Source: Gammaproteobacteria bacterium
Lineage (GTDB): Bacteria > Pseudomonadota > Gammaproteobacteria > Pseudomonadales > Pseudohongiellaceae
Reading direction: 5' to 3'
Assembly: GCA_008081045.1 (NCBI GenBank)
Contig: VMDC01000009.1
Location: forward strand, 1-62,603
DNA: 62,603 bases
This document shows positions 18,743 to 27,758 of this stretch, piece by piece (position 1 is the stretch's first letter; every line of letters begins with the position of its first letter). The translations under genes were made by a program, and so were the position numbers. Below the pieces are notes generated by a model. That model worked only from the letters and a program-made list of their open reading frames with translations, was not told the origin of the DNA and ran no database searches.

Positions 18743-19756
18743 TTAAGCCAGACCTTCCTTGGTGGTCTTGATGATCGCTGCGGCGACCTTGTACGGATCG
18801 GCATTTGACGCGGTCCGTCGGTCCTCGAGACGGCCCTTCCAGCCATCTTCGACGGTGCCGACCGGGATGCGGATCGACGCGCCGCGGTCTGACACGCCAT
18901 AGCTGAACATGTCGATGGACTGGGTCTCGTGAAGGCCGGTCAGGCGCTGATCGTTGTTGGCGCCGTAGACGCTGATGTGGCGTTCAATGTTCTTACCGAA
19001 TTCCTCACAGATCTTGGTGAACACGGCTTCATCGCCAGATTCACGCATGATGGCATTGGAGAAGTTGGCGTGCATGCCGGAACCGTTCCAGTCGAGCTCT
19101 TTGCCCAGTGGCTTCGGTTCCCAGTTGATGGCGAGGCCGTAGCGCTCCGCGGTACGCTCGAGCAGATAACGGGCGACCCAGGTTTCGTCTCCGGCACGCT
19201 TGGCGCCTTTGGCGAACACCTGAAATTCCCACTGCCCGGCGGCCACTTCGGCGTTGATTCCCTCAACGTTGATGCCTGCCTCCAGGCACAGGTCAAGGTG
19301 ATCCTCGACAACATCGCGACCGTGCGCGTTGGACGCGCCAACTGAGCAGTAGTAGGGACCCTGGGGGCCGGGATAGCCGTTGGCAGGAAAGCCGGGGGGC
19401 AGATTGGTTTTGGTATCCCACAGGAAGTATTCCTGTTCGAAGCCGAACCAGAAGTCCTCATCGTCGTCGTCGATGGTTGCCCTGCCGTTGGACTCGTGGG
19501 GCGTGCCGTCTGCGTTAAGCACCTCAGTCATGACGAGATAGGCACTGGCGCGATCAGGATCCGGGAAAATCGCGACTGGCTTGAGCAGGCAGTCTGAATC
19601 ATCGCCTGAGGCCTGCAGCGTTGAACTGCCGTCGAAGGACCACATGGGGCACTCTTCGAGCGTGCCGCCAAAGTCTGTTTCTACGCGGGTTTTGCTGCGC
19701 AGGCTCTGGGTCGGCTTGTAGCCATCCAGCCAGATGTATTCCAGTTTTGATTTCAT
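18743..19756 (-). CDS. glutamine synthetase, type II (eukaryote-like)
   Basis: Makes glutamine from glutamate, ammonia and ATP. At 337 residues it is far shorter than the bacterial type I enzyme (~470) and has type II motifs. These are an N-terminal beta-grasp ending MWSFDGSSTLQA (38-49), DSDCLLKPVAIFPDP, metal ligands in FGFEQEYFLW (about 105), GPYYCSVGA, AGQWEFQVF, NGSGMHANFS and HETQSIDMFSYGVSDRGASIRIP. The adenylylation loop of type I is absent, so control by GlnE is not expected. AAGGAG precedes the ATG. The promoter has sigma54 and NtrC signals, so control is transcriptional. It sits where type I glnA normally lies beside ntrBC. Confidence 0.9.
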   Translation of the reverse strand: MKSKLEYIWLDGYKPTQSLRSKTRVETDFGGTLEECPMWSFDGSSTLQASGDDSDCLLKPVAIFPDPDRASAYLVMTEVLNADGTPHESNGRATIDDDDEDFWFGFEQEYFLWDTKTNLPPGFPANGYPGPQGPYYCSVGASNAHGRDVVEDHLDLCLEAGINVEGINAEVAAGQWEFQVFAKGAKRAGDETWVARYLLERTAERYGLAINWEPKPLGKELDWNGSGMHANFSNAIMRESGDEAVFTKICEEFGKNIERHISVYGANNDQRLTGLHETQSIDMFSYGVSDRGASIRIPVGTVEDGWKGRLEDRRTASNADPYKVAAAIIKTTKEGLA

Positions 19757-19850
19757 TGTCTTTCGTTCTCCTTGTTCCTAATCGAATTCGATCGTGGTGT
19801 GTGACGACTGCCCGTTGTTGCGCCCTGGCGACCGGCGGAGCCCCGGGGCA

Positions 19851-19877
19851 AGCCGCAGCTCGCGGAAAACTGCGGCT
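19851..19877 (-). other. hairpin in the glnA leader
   Basis: An 8-bp perfect stem (AGCCGCAG / CTGCGGCT) with an 11-base loop, about 95 bases before the glnA start. The leader from the sigma54 promoter is about 225 nt long and GC-rich. I do not recognise a known riboswitch in it. Confidence 0.4.
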
Positions 19878-19990
19878 GTGGCTGACCACTCTCCGCTGCT
19901 GCGGGTTGGTGAGCACTCCATCGAACGCAGGCCGGTTCGGGTTCGTTCACTGTGAGGCCCCGACAGGCTTGCCATTTGCGTCTGAACAAT

Positions 19991-20006
19991 TGCAATATAT
20001 ATGCCA
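19991..20006 (-). promoter_or_regulatory. sigma54 (-24/-12) promoter of glnA
   Basis: The minus strand reads TGGCAT-ATATA-TTGCA, matching TGGCAC-N5-TTGCA with the exact GG-GC spacing. Transcription would start about 225 bases before the glnA ATG. The two NtrC boxes begin about 60 and 92 bases upstream of it, a normal enhancer distance. Confidence 0.85.
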
Positions 20007-20066
20007 CTAGGGTCACCGCTGCAGCCCGCGAATCACGGGCCTCGGCAAAAACAGGCGCAAGCAAAA

Positions 20067-20083
20067 TGCACCATAATAATGCA
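20067..20083. promoter_or_regulatory. NtrC box 1 (glnA enhancer)
   Basis: TGCACCATAATAATGCA, palindromic around its centre, matches the NtrC consensus. Its centre is 31 bases from that of box 2, about three helical turns, which favours cooperative binding on one DNA face. Confidence 0.8.
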
Positions 20084-20097
20084 AAAACAAGTCAATA

Positions 20098-20114
20098 TGC
20101 ACCATAATAGTGCT
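20098..20114. promoter_or_regulatory. NtrC box 2 (glnA enhancer)
   Basis: TGCACCATAATAGTGCT differs from the palindromic consensus only at its final base. With box 1 it forms the paired enhancer for the sigma54 promoter at 19991-20006. The gap is shared with divergent thiI. Nothing else is seen in 19757-20207. Confidence 0.8.
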
Positions 20115-20207
20115 ATTTATCAGGGTCGCTGTGCGGTTGTCCCCGAAAAGGGGCTCATGCGCGAGACGTTGGTGCAATTGTTCCTGCCGTCTTCACTGCC
20201 TTGAGCC

Positions 20208-21713
20208 ATGTTGTTTCTTGTCAAACTCTTTCCTGAAATTACCGTCAAAAGCCGTCCGGTGCGCAAACGCCTGGTACGTCTGTGCCGGAAGAATCTGAAA
20301 ATCGTTCTGAGCCGCATTGATGAGAACATCGTGGTGAATGGCCACTGGGACTGTCTTGAGGTAGAAACCGGCGACATTGATGCGGTGCAAAAAATGCTGT
20401 TGCTGGAAGCGCTCGCCAGCACGCCGGGAGTTGACCAGTTTTTGGAGGTCGATCGTTTTCCGTTGCCCACCATGGCAGGCATTCTTGAGATCGCTGATCG
20501 CTACTATGGGCCCAGCTTGCCGGGCAAGACCTTTGCGGTGCGCTGCAAGCGTATGGGTAAGCAAAGTTTCAAATCGGTAGATGTCGAGCAAGCAGTCGGC
20601 GCCGGCCTGAACCTGAAATATGACAGTGCCAGGGTGAAACTCAAAGACCCGGAAGTGACTGTTGCGCTGGAGGTGCGGGAGCAGGAGCTGTTTGTCGTCA
20701 AGCAGACCCATGCAGGTCTCGGGGGTTATCCTCTCGGTGGTCAGGATGCGGTGCTGTCGCTGATATCCGGAGGCTTTGATTCGGCTGTCTCGAGTTACAT
20801 GACCATCAAGCGCGGACTGCTGACCCACTTCTGTTTCTTCAACATGGGAGGCAGAGCCCATGAGCTGGCAGTGAAAGAAGTGGCACTGTACCTGTGGATG
20901 AAATACCACAGCTCCCACCGTATCAAGTTTGTGACGGTTCCCTTCGAAGGCGTGGTTGAAGAGATTCTCGCATCGGTAGAAGACTCACAGATGGGCGTGG
21001 TGTTGAAGCGGCTCATGCTGCGTGCCGCCGACGGCGTGGCGCAGAGGCTGAACGTTCATGCACTGGTAACCGGGGAAAGCGTGGCCCAGGTAGCCAGCCA
21101 GACGCTGGCCAATCTGAATGTCATCGATGAGGTTTCGGAGCTGATGGTGTTGCGGCCTCTGTGCATGACGGACAAACAGACCATCATCAATAAAGCGCGG
21201 GAAATTGGCACCGAAGAATTTTCCAAACACATCCCCGAGTACTGCGCGGTGATCTCTGACACCCCGACGACCAAAGCCAAGGCGCAGCGTCTGGCCGAAC
21301 AGGAGAGCCGGTTCGACTGGAGCAAGCTTGATGAAGCCATTGCCGGTGCCCGTTTTCAACTGATCACCGAGGTCGTTGAAGATCTCGAGCGCGGGTCAGG
21401 TGAGGTGGTCGCGGTGAAGACGCCGCTGCCGCATCACATTATCATCGACATCCGTCATCCCGATGAAGTCGCTCTGAAGCCGTTCCACAAAAAAGGCCTC
21501 AGCAATGCGGTGCTGTCGGTCCCTTTTTTCAAGCTGAAGACCAGCTTTGCTGATCTCGATTCCGGCAAACACTACCTGCTTTACTGTGACCAGGGCATGA
21601 TGAGTCGCCTGCACGCGGGGCATCTCATCGATGAGGGATTTGCGAACGTCGGCGTGCTGGATGCCCGCGCGGAAATCTCTCGCCAGCCAAAGCCGTCACT
21701 CGAACCGGCCTGA
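20208..21713 (+). CDS. thiI: tRNA 4-thiouridine synthetase ThiI
   Basis: Transfers sulfur to uridine-8 of tRNA and, in many gammaproteobacteria, to ThiS for thiamine synthesis. 501 residues: NFLD and THUMP domains in the first ~170, a PP-loop ATP pyrophosphatase motif LSLISGGFDSAVSSYM (about 182-197), and a C-terminal rhodanese domain (about 400-495) with the sulfur-carrying Cys in YLLYCDQGMMS. The presence of the rhodanese extension is the long form found in E. coli. It is divergent from glnA. Confidence 0.95.
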   Translation: MLFLVKLFPEITVKSRPVRKRLVRLCRKNLKIVLSRIDENIVVNGHWDCLEVETGDIDAVQKMLLLEALASTPGVDQFLEVDRFPLPTMAGILEIADRYYGPSLPGKTFAVRCKRMGKQSFKSVDVEQAVGAGLNLKYDSARVKLKDPEVTVALEVREQELFVVKQTHAGLGGYPLGGQDAVLSLISGGFDSAVSSYMTIKRGLLTHFCFFNMGGRAHELAVKEVALYLWMKYHSSHRIKFVTVPFEGVVEEILASVEDSQMGVVLKRLMLRAADGVAQRLNVHALVTGESVAQVASQTLANLNVIDEVSELMVLRPLCMTDKQTIINKAREIGTEEFSKHIPEYCAVISDTPTTKAKAQRLAEQESRFDWSKLDEAIAGARFQLITEVVEDLERGSGEVVAVKTPLPHHIIIDIRHPDEVALKPFHKKGLSNAVLSVPFFKLKTSFADLDSGKHYLLYCDQGMMSRLHAGHLIDEGFANVGVLDARAEISRQPKPSLEPA

Positions 21714-21764
21714 ACCCCGGCCACTTAGCCCCGCACCACCCACTGCTCAGCCACTCAATCAGGA

Positions 21765-21795
21765 TTGGCGGTTCGCCGCTGCTCTCGTGTATACT
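21765..21795 (+). promoter_or_regulatory. candidate sigma70 promoter for typA
   Basis: TTGGCG, a 19-base spacer and TATACT, followed by a GC-rich discriminator (CGCCGCG). The spacer is longer than optimal. It lies 89 bases before the typA ATG. Confidence 0.4.
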
Positions 21796-21883
21796 CGCCG
21801 CGCCTTTGAGACGGACGAGACCGCCTTCTCCTGACTGTTAACCTGACTTCGCCATCGCGCCATCTTTGGATGGCCAGCCTTTT

Positions 21884-23710
21884 ATGTCTGAATCACTTCG
21901 CAACATCGCCATTATTGCCCACGTCGATCACGGGAAAACCACGCTGGTGGACAAACTGCTCCAGCAATCCGGCACGCTGCAGTCGCGGGGTGAAAAAGTG
22001 GAGCGGGTCATGGACTCGAACGATCAGGAGCGTGAGCGGGGCATCACGATTCTGGCGAAAAACACCGCCATCAACTGGGAAGGGTATCGCATCAACATCG
22101 TCGATACGCCGGGTCATGCCGACTTCGGTGGAGAGGTCGAGCGGGTCCTGTCCATGGTTGACTCGGTCCTGCTGCTGGTGGATGCGGTGGAAGGGCCGAT
22201 GCCGCAAACCCGCTTTGTCACGCAGAAAGCCTTCGATCAGGGTCTGAACCCGATTGTGGTGGTGAACAAGATTGATCGGGAGGGAGCGCGGCCTGACTGG
22301 GTGATCAACGAGGTATTCGACCTGTTTGACAAACTGGGTGCCAGCGACGAGCAGCTCGATTTCCCGATTCTCTACTGTTCTGCGCTGCAGGGCATAGTGG
22401 GCTGGGAGGCCGATCAGCTGAGTGAAGACATGCGGCCCCTCTTTGATGCCATTATCGAGAAAGTGCCGCCGCCGTCAGTGGCGGTAGACGAGCCTTTTCA
22501 GATGCAGATCAGTGCTCTGGACTACAGCAGCTACGTTGGCGTGATCGGGGTGGGCCGGATCTCCCGGGGCAAGGCTGCAACCAATCAGAACGTGGTGATT
22601 GTCGATCGTTTCGGTGATACCCGAAAGGGCCGGATTCTGCAGGTCAAGTCTTATCTCGGGCTCGAGCGAGTTGATGTGGATCAGGCGCAGGCAGGGGACA
22701 TCGTCTGCGTTACCGGCATCGATAAACTGCAGATCTCCGACACCCTGTGTGATCCGGAACATGCGCAGGCACTGCCGGCGCTGAGCGTCGATGAGCCCAC
22801 CATCAGTATGACTTTTCAGGTGAACGACTCGCCATTCGCCGGGCTGGAAGGCAAATTTCTCACCACCCGTCACATCAAGGAAAGACTGGACCGCGAGCTG
22901 CTGTATAACGTGGCGCTCCGGGTTGAGCAAGGTGAGTCACCGGACAAGTACACCGTCTCCGGTCGCGGCGAGCTGCATTTGTCCGTGCTGATCGAATCCA
23001 TGCGCCGTGAGGGCTATGAACTCGCCGTATCGCGTCCGGAAGTGATTTTGCATGAGCAGGACGGCGTCACTCAGGAGCCCTATGAGCAGCTGGTTGTGGA
23101 TTGTGATGAGCAACATCAGGGTTCCATCATCGAAGAGTTAGGAAATCGCCGCGCAGAGATGCGTGATCTGATGCCGGACGGCAAGGGGCGGGTGCGCATG
23201 GAATTTCTGGTGCCCACTCGTGGCCTGATCGGATTCCGTTCGCTGTTTCTCAGCCTGACATCCGGCTCGGGGCTGATGACTCATGTCTTTGATCACTACG
23301 GCGACTACAAGGAGAGCGAGCTGGCCAAGCGCAATAACGGTGTGCTTGTGTCTATGGTCAAAGGCAAGACGCTGGCTTATGCGCTTTTTAATCTGCAGGA
23401 CCGGGGTCGGCTTTTTATTGAGCCGAACACGGAAGTTTACGAGGGAATGATTGTCGGCCTGCATGCGCGGGACAATGATCTGGTGGTCAATCCGACCAAA
23501 GCAAAGCAGCTGACCAACATCCGCGCCTCAGGCAGTGATGAGAACATTCTCCTGACGCCGCCGGTACTGCACAGCCTTGAGCAGGCGATGGAATTTATAG
23601 CCGACGACGAGCTCATTGAGATCACACCGAAAAATATCCGTCTGCGTAAGCGCTATCTGACAGAAAACGAGCGCAAACGCATGAGTCGCGGAACGGCGGC
23701 TCGCGGCTGA
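21884..23710 (+). CDS. typA: ribosome-associated GTPase TypA/BipA
   Basis: Translational GTPase related to EF-G that helps 50S assembly and growth under stress. The G motifs are clear: [17 protein letters not shown] (G1, 10-26), ERGITI (G2), [16 protein letters not shown] (G3) and [12 protein letters not shown] (G4). Domains II, III, V and the BipA-specific C-terminus follow ([16 protein letters not shown]). I choose the ATG at 21884 (608 residues) because [11 protein letters not shown] matches family starts; an upstream in-frame TTG at 21866 would add six residues. Confidence 0.96.
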   Translation: MSESLRNIAIIAHVDHGKTTLVDKLLQQSGTLQSRGEKVERVMDSNDQERERGITILAKNTAINWEGYRINIVDTPGHADFGGEVERVLSMVDSVLLLVDAVEGPMPQTRFVTQKAFDQGLNPIVVVNKIDREGARPDWVINEVFDLFDKLGASDEQLDFPILYCSALQGIVGWEADQLSEDMRPLFDAIIEKVPPPSVAVDEPFQMQISALDYSSYVGVIGVGRISRGKAATNQNVVIVDRFGDTRKGRILQVKSYLGLERVDVDQAQAGDIVCVTGIDKLQISDTLCDPEHAQALPALSVDEPTISMTFQVNDSPFAGLEGKFLTTRHIKERLDRELLYNVALRVEQGESPDKYTVSGRGELHLSVLIESMRREGYELAVSRPEVILHEQDGVTQEPYEQLVVDCDEQHQGSIIEELGNRRAEMRDLMPDGKGRVRMEFLVPTRGLIGFRSLFLSLTSGSGLMTHVFDHYGDYKESELAKRNNGVLVSMVKGKTLAYALFNLQDRGRLFIEPNTEVYEGMIVGLHARDNDLVVNPTKAKQLTNIRASGSDENILLTPPVLHSLEQAMEFIADDELIEITPKNIRLRKRYLTENERKRMSRGTAARG

Positions 23711-23792
23711 TGACGCGGTCAGGTTGGCCGCTGTAAATCCGTCGCGCTCTGTCCTACCATTGTCGCCATCGTTTCAACCTGTCAGGCCTGCC

Positions 23793-24752
23793 ATGCATGT
23801 TCTCTATCCGGAAATAAAGCCCTACAAACGTCATCAGCTGAAAGTGTCCGATCAGCACGAGCTGTATGTGGATCAGGCAGGCAATCCGCACGGCGTGCCA
23901 ATCCTGTTTATACATGGTGGCCCGGGGGCGGGCTGCAACGCTAGCTCTCGGCGGTTTTATGATCCGGCGGTTTATCGGATCATCACTTTCGATCAGCGAG
24001 GCTGCGGTCGCTCGACGCCTCACGGCGCGTTGACAGAGAACCGGTCGCAGGACCTTGTTGAGGACATTGAAACCATCCGAACGACTCTCGAGGTTGAGAA
24101 GTTCGTGCTGTTCGGGGGTTCCTGGGGGTCGACGCTGGCCCTGCTGTATGCCCAGGCCTATCCTGATCATGTCTCTGCCTTGATTCTGCGCGGCATCTTT
24201 CTGTGCCGGCAGATGGATCTCGACTGGCTGTACCGATTCGGGGCGAATCAGGTCTTTCCGGATCACTGGGAAGAGTTTGTCAAACCCATTCCTGAGGCGG
24301 AGCGTGGCGATATGCTGGGTGCCTATCATCGTCGTCTGACCGGTGAGGATGAGCTTGCGCGCATGGCGGCAGCCCGGTCATGGGCCGCCTGGGAGGGCAG
24401 CTGTTCCAAGCTGCGGCCGAGCGCGGAAGCGCTGGCTAAATTCACCAAGCCTCATAATGCGCTGGCGCTGTCCCGGATCGAAACCCACTATTTTGTGAAT
24501 GGCGGTTTTCTTGCAGACAATCAGATCCTCGACAATATGGACAGAATCGCCGACATTCCCGGGCGCATCATTCATGGTCGCTATGACATGGTCTGTCCGC
24601 TGTCTAATGCGCTCGATCTGCATCGGCGGTGGCCGGCTGCTGAGCTGCACATCGTCCGTGACGCCGGCCACTCAGCCTCAGAGCCCGGCACAGTTGATGC
24701 GCTGATTCGTGCTACCGAAGAGATTGGCAAGCAGCTTGCTGACCCGGAATGA
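23793..24752 (+). CDS. pip: proline iminopeptidase
   Basis: Cytosolic alpha/beta hydrolase (peptidase S33) that releases N-terminal proline from peptides. The oxyanion segment LFIHGGPGAGCN, DQRGCGRSTPHG and the nucleophile elbow GGSWGSTLALLYAQ (Ser in GxSxGS) are visible. The acid and base lie in HGRYDMVCP and DAGHSASEPG near the end. The start is placed at ATG 23793 (319 residues), which matches the family N-terminus YPEIKPYKRHQLKVSD. The frame runs 23 codons further upstream without family resemblance. Confidence 0.94.
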   Translation: MHVLYPEIKPYKRHQLKVSDQHELYVDQAGNPHGVPILFIHGGPGAGCNASSRRFYDPAVYRIITFDQRGCGRSTPHGALTENRSQDLVEDIETIRTTLEVEKFVLFGGSWGSTLALLYAQAYPDHVSALILRGIFLCRQMDLDWLYRFGANQVFPDHWEEFVKPIPEAERGDMLGAYHRRLTGEDELARMAAARSWAAWEGSCSKLRPSAEALAKFTKPHNALALSRIETHYFVNGGFLADNQILDNMDRIADIPGRIIHGRYDMVCPLSNALDLHRRWPAAELHIVRDAGHSASEPGTVDALIRATEEIGKQLADPE

Positions 24753-24792
24753 TCCGCATCTGTTCCTCAACTGCCCGGCGAAATGATTCAGT

Positions 24793-25230
24793 ATGATTGG
24801 TCTCATTCAGCGCGTTAACTGGTCACGTCTTACCATTGATGGTGAGCTGCACGCGGAAATTGGTCCCGGTTTGCTGGCTCTGGTTGGCATTGAAAAAGAA
24901 GATAGCAGCAGCGACGTAGACAAGCTGCTTCACAAACTGCTCTCTTATAGGGTGTTTGCAGACGACGAAGGCAAGATGAACCTCGGCCTGAAGGACACAG
25001 GCGGTGAGTTACTGCTGGTGTCGCAGTTCACTCTCGCTGCGTCCACCAGCAAAGGCTTGAGGCCCGGATTCTCCTCAGCCAAACCGCCGCAGCAGGCGGA
25101 ACAGCTGTTCGAGGAACTGGTCTTGAAAGCGCAGCAGAATCACGCTGCGGTACAAAGTGGTGTCTTCGGCGCTGACATGCAGATCGCCCTGGAAAACAAC
25201 GGGCCGGTGACCTTTCTGCTCAGAAGCTGA
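24793..25230 (+). CDS. dtd: D-aminoacyl-tRNA deacylase
   Basis: Removes D-amino acids (and glycine from mischarged tRNA-Ala) from tRNA, protecting translation. 145 residues with the two cross-subunit active-site motifs SQFTLAASTSKGLRPGFSSA (about 76-95) and NNGPVTFLL at the C-terminus. The start MIGLIQRVNWSRLTIDGE is typical. It follows pip by 40 bases, the usual neighbour in pseudomonad-like genomes, and converges with tatC across 14 bases. Confidence 0.97.
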   Translation: MIGLIQRVNWSRLTIDGELHAEIGPGLLALVGIEKEDSSSDVDKLLHKLLSYRVFADDEGKMNLGLKDTGGELLLVSQFTLAASTSKGLRPGFSSAKPPQQAEQLFEELVLKAQQNHAAVQSGVFGADMQIALENNGPVTFLLRS

Positions 25231-25244
25231 CCGGGCGCCTGCGC

Positions 25245-26015
25245 CTAATCGGCGGGCGAATTCTGCTGATCTGCTTCTTCTTCAGCCTGTTTTTTGCGGA
25301 TCATCTTGCCGGCGACAATCCCCACTTCAAACAGCATCCACATCGGAATGGCCAGCATGGACTGGGTGAAAGGGTCGGCCGGGGTTAACAGCATGCCCAC
25401 AACAAAACAGCCGACAATGACATAGGGCCGTTTCTCTGCCAGGGACTCCGGTTCGGCGATGCCGGCCCAGATGAAGATGAATACCGCGATCGGGACTTCA
25501 AAGGCGATTCCGAAGGCCAGGAAAATGGTGAGCGCGAAACTCAGAAAGCTGTTGATATCGGGCGCAACTGAAATGCCTTCAGGTGCCACCGAGACAAAAA
25601 AGGCGAACACAAATCCGAACAGAACATAGCGGGCAAAGGCCACGCCACCGTAAAACAGCAGGACCGAGGAAATGAACAGCGGGATCGCTACCGCTTTCTC
25701 ATTCTGATAGAGACCCGGCGCGATGAAAGACCAAAGCTGATACAGGATATAAGGCGCGGCGATCAGAAAGGCTACGTAGAAGGTGAGCTTGAAGGGCGCA
25801 AAGAATGGCGAGGTCGGATCAATGGCGATCATGGTTGACCCTTCGGGCAGCGCGTCGAGCAGCGGCGTGGCGACATAGGTGTAGATGTCGTTTGAGAAAG
25901 CAAACAGCGCTAGGAACAACACGACGACCGCGACCACTGATTTCAGAATGCGGTCCCGCAGTTCGATCAGATGATCAATCAGCGTGAGTTCCTGTTCCTC
26001 TTCAGCTGAACTCAT
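25245..26015 (-). CDS. tatC: Sec-independent translocase subunit TatC
   Basis: Inner-membrane receptor for twin-arginine signal peptides. 256 residues, six membrane helices and the N-terminal [16 protein letters not shown] motif with the conserved Glu and Arg of the signal-binding site. [40 protein letters not shown] and [21 protein letters not shown] loops are diagnostic when read in parts. Its ATG overlaps the tatB stop by 4 bases (ATGA), indicating coupled translation. It is the last gene of the long minus-strand unit. Confidence 0.97.
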   Translation of the reverse strand: MSSAEEEQELTLIDHLIELRDRILKSVVAVVVLFLALFAFSNDIYTYVATPLLDALPEGSTMIAIDPTSPFFAPFKLTFYVAFLIAAPYILYQLWSFIAPGLYQNEKAVAIPLFISSVLLFYGGVAFARYVLFGFVFAFFVSVAPEGISVAPDINSFLSFALTIFLAFGIAFEVPIAVFIFIWAGIAEPESLAEKRPYVIVGCFVVGMLLTPADPFTQSMLAIPMWMLFEVGIVAGKMIRKKQAEEEADQQNSPAD

Positions 26016-26551
26016 GACGCCGCCTTGTCTGAATCCTCGGAGCCAGCCTGATCAGTAGACTCGGGATTGTCTGCGCCTGCCAGTTTGGGATTCTTGCCCA
26101 GACCGTAAAGACTGTCCTTGATCTCCTGTCCTGCCTGTTCGATCTCCTCGCCCACCGATTCGATTTCTTCAACCAGGGTTTTTGGCTGTACCGCCTGACT
26201 CTCGGCATCTGATGCGGCTTTTTGTCCCTCGGTGTACTGGGAGGCGCCCGGATCAAAATTGTCGCTGCTGACGATTTTGTTTACCGAAGCCTGAGTGTCC
26301 CTGGCGGTCTCTTCGACGGTGTCTTTAGCCGCTTCCAGTTCTGCCATGATGCTTTCATTGTGCAGCTGCCGGCGTATCTCATCGGCATTCAGCTCCCGCT
26401 CGATCTCAGATTTGACCTTGTAGAAGCTGCGACGAAACCGCCCGATCCACAGCCCGGCAGTTCGGATTGCACCGGGCAGCCGTTCAGGGCCAAGCACCAA
26501 AAGCGCGATCACGCAGATCAGAAGAACTTCAAATGAGCCGATATTGAACAT
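26012..26551 (-). CDS. tatB: Sec-independent translocase subunit TatB
   Basis: Works with TatC in substrate recognition. [21 protein letters not shown] forms the short membrane helix with the TatB-type glutamate (Glu8). [20 protein letters not shown] is the amphipathic helix with the family's GPERLP hinge. The remaining ~120 residues are acidic and helical, rich in E, D, S and A, and likely flexible in the cytosol. 179 residues, within the family range. Confidence 0.95.
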   Translation of the reverse strand: MFNIGSFEVLLICVIALLVLGPERLPGAIRTAGLWIGRFRRSFYKVKSEIERELNADEIRRQLHNESIMAELEAAKDTVEETARDTQASVNKIVSSDNFDPGASQYTEGQKAASDAESQAVQPKTLVEEIESVGEEIEQAGQEIKDSLYGLGKNPKLAGADNPESTDQAGSEDSDKAAS

Positions 26552-26623
26552 GATTCAGAGCCGACGGTAGCGGTCGGAGAGTGAAAGGGCCGGTCTGATG
26601 AGCGCCGGCCCAGTGGCGGGCAA

Positions 26624-26851
26624 TCAGGATTTGGTCTCGACCTTCTCGGCCGTGGCTTCGATTGTTTCACCGGCTTCTTCGGCCTCGTCAGACGCTGCCG
26701 GGGCATCCTCGTCTTTCATCGCGGTTTTGAAGCCTTTCAGTGCACCACCGAGGTCAGATCCGAGATTTCGGAGCTTCTTGGTTCCAAACAGCATGAAAAC
26801 GATCAGTAGGATGATCAGTAACTGCCAAATGCCTATTCCACCTAAACCCAT
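26624..26851 (-). CDS. tatA: Sec-independent translocase subunit TatA
   Basis: Forms the protein-conducting oligomer of the Tat system. 75 residues: an N-terminal membrane helix ([17 protein letters not shown]), the [22 protein letters not shown] amphipathic helix with the typical FGTKKLR hinge, and a short acidic tail. It begins 48 bases after the hisE stop and precedes tatB by 72 bases, giving tatABC order. Confidence 0.96.
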   Translation of the reverse strand: MGLGGIGIWQLLIILLIVFMLFGTKKLRNLGSDLGGALKGFKTAMKDEDAPAASDEAEEAGETIEATAEKVETKS

Positions 26852-26898
26852 GTTGAACCTCCAAAACCAGCAGCCTGTCAGGGCTTGGCCGCTGTGAA

Positions 26899-27231
26899 CT
26901 AATCCTGTCGTGATGCCTTCTCAGCAAGACCCGATATGTTAAAGCGTTTTTCCAGTTCCTCCAACACCTGTTCGGGCTGCAAATCCAGGTAACTGAGCAT
27001 CACCAGAGTGTGAAACCAGAGATCGGCGGTTTCATGGATAAGCTGATGCTTCGTCTCCTCCTGCCCCTGACAGTCCTTGGCGGCCAGGATGGTCTCAGTG
27101 GCTTCTTCACCCACTTTTTCAAGTATTTTGTTGAGGCCCTTGGCGTACAGGCCGGCTACGTAGGAATCCTCTGTGTCCGCAGATTTCCTCTGCTCCAGCA
27201 CCCGGGCCAGCTTGGTCAGTACATCACTCAT
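26899..27231 (-). CDS. hisE: phosphoribosyl-ATP pyrophosphatase
   Basis: Second step of histidine synthesis, hydrolysing PR-ATP to PR-AMP. The 110-residue MazG-like all-alpha protein has the motifs [24 protein letters not shown] and the metal-binding [13 protein letters not shown]. It is a separate gene here, not fused to hisI as in E. coli. The 120 bases between hisI and this ATG are open in the hisE frame and carry five 15-base repeats (27247-27321). No ATG, GTG or TTG occurs in that stretch, so the ATG at 27231 is taken as the start. Confidence 0.95.
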   Translation of the reverse strand: MSDVLTKLARVLEQRKSADTEDSYVAGLYAKGLNKILEKVGEEATETILAAKDCQGQEETKHQLIHETADLWFHTLVMLSYLDLQPEQVLEELEKRFNISGLAEKASRQD

Positions 27232-27246
27232 GACAGTCGCTACTAT

Positions 27247-27321
27247 GTTGGTTTCGGATTGGTTGATTTCAGGTTGGTCTGTTTCAGATTGGTGCGGTTC
27301 CGGTCGGACGGTTTCAGAATC
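27247..27321 (-). repeat. five tandem 15-bp degenerate repeats between hisI and hisE
   Basis: Units at 27247-27261, 27262-27276, 27277-27291, 27292-27306 and 27307-27321. Read on the minus strand in the hisE frame they would encode QSETN-like pentapeptides ([25 protein letters not shown]). The run has no stop in that frame between the hisI stop codons and the hisE ATG. Confidence 0.8.
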
Positions 27322-27351
27322 CGCCGGGGCACTGCAGATCCGGCTTTTCTA

Positions 27352-27738
27352 TCAGGTTCTGTAGAGCTGCTCCGGCTCGACAAGGACCTCGTCTGTGGTC
27401 ACCCACGCCTCATTTTCCAGCCGCTGATAGAAGCAGTGTGCTCTGCCCGTGTGACAGGCGATGCCGCCGATCTGCTCAACCCGATAGCAGATCGCGTCGC
27501 CGTCGCAGTCGAGTCTGATCTCTATCAATTGCTGCACGTTCCCGGACTCTTCACCTTTGCGCCACAGTTTTCCCCGGGAGCGGGACCAGTATACCGCGCG
27601 CTTTTCTGCCACCGCAGTGGCCAGCGCTTCCCGGTTCACCCAGGCCTGCATCAGCAGTTTGTCGGACGTCGCGTCAACCGCAATCGCGGGGGCGAGCCCC
27701 TGTTCATTCCAGGCTACCTGGTCAAGGTAAGAAATCAT
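27352..27738 (-). CDS. hisI: phosphoribosyl-AMP cyclohydrolase
   Basis: Third step of histidine synthesis, opening the adenine ring of PR-AMP. 128 residues with the zinc/magnesium ligands in LDCDGDAICYRVEQIGGIACHTGRAHCFYQ when read in parts (DCDGDA, then ACHTGRAHCF), and the start LDQVAWNEQGLAPAIAVDA. Separate from hisE but in the same reading frame as it, with two stops (TGA TAG) ending it. It follows ubiB by 20 bases. Confidence 0.96.
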   Translation of the reverse strand: MISYLDQVAWNEQGLAPAIAVDATSDKLLMQAWVNREALATAVAEKRAVYWSRSRGKLWRKGEESGNVQQLIEIRLDCDGDAICYRVEQIGGIACHTGRAHCFYQRLENEAWVTTDEVLVEPEQLYRT

Positions 27739-27758
27739 GATGGCAGTATGCGCTCTCG

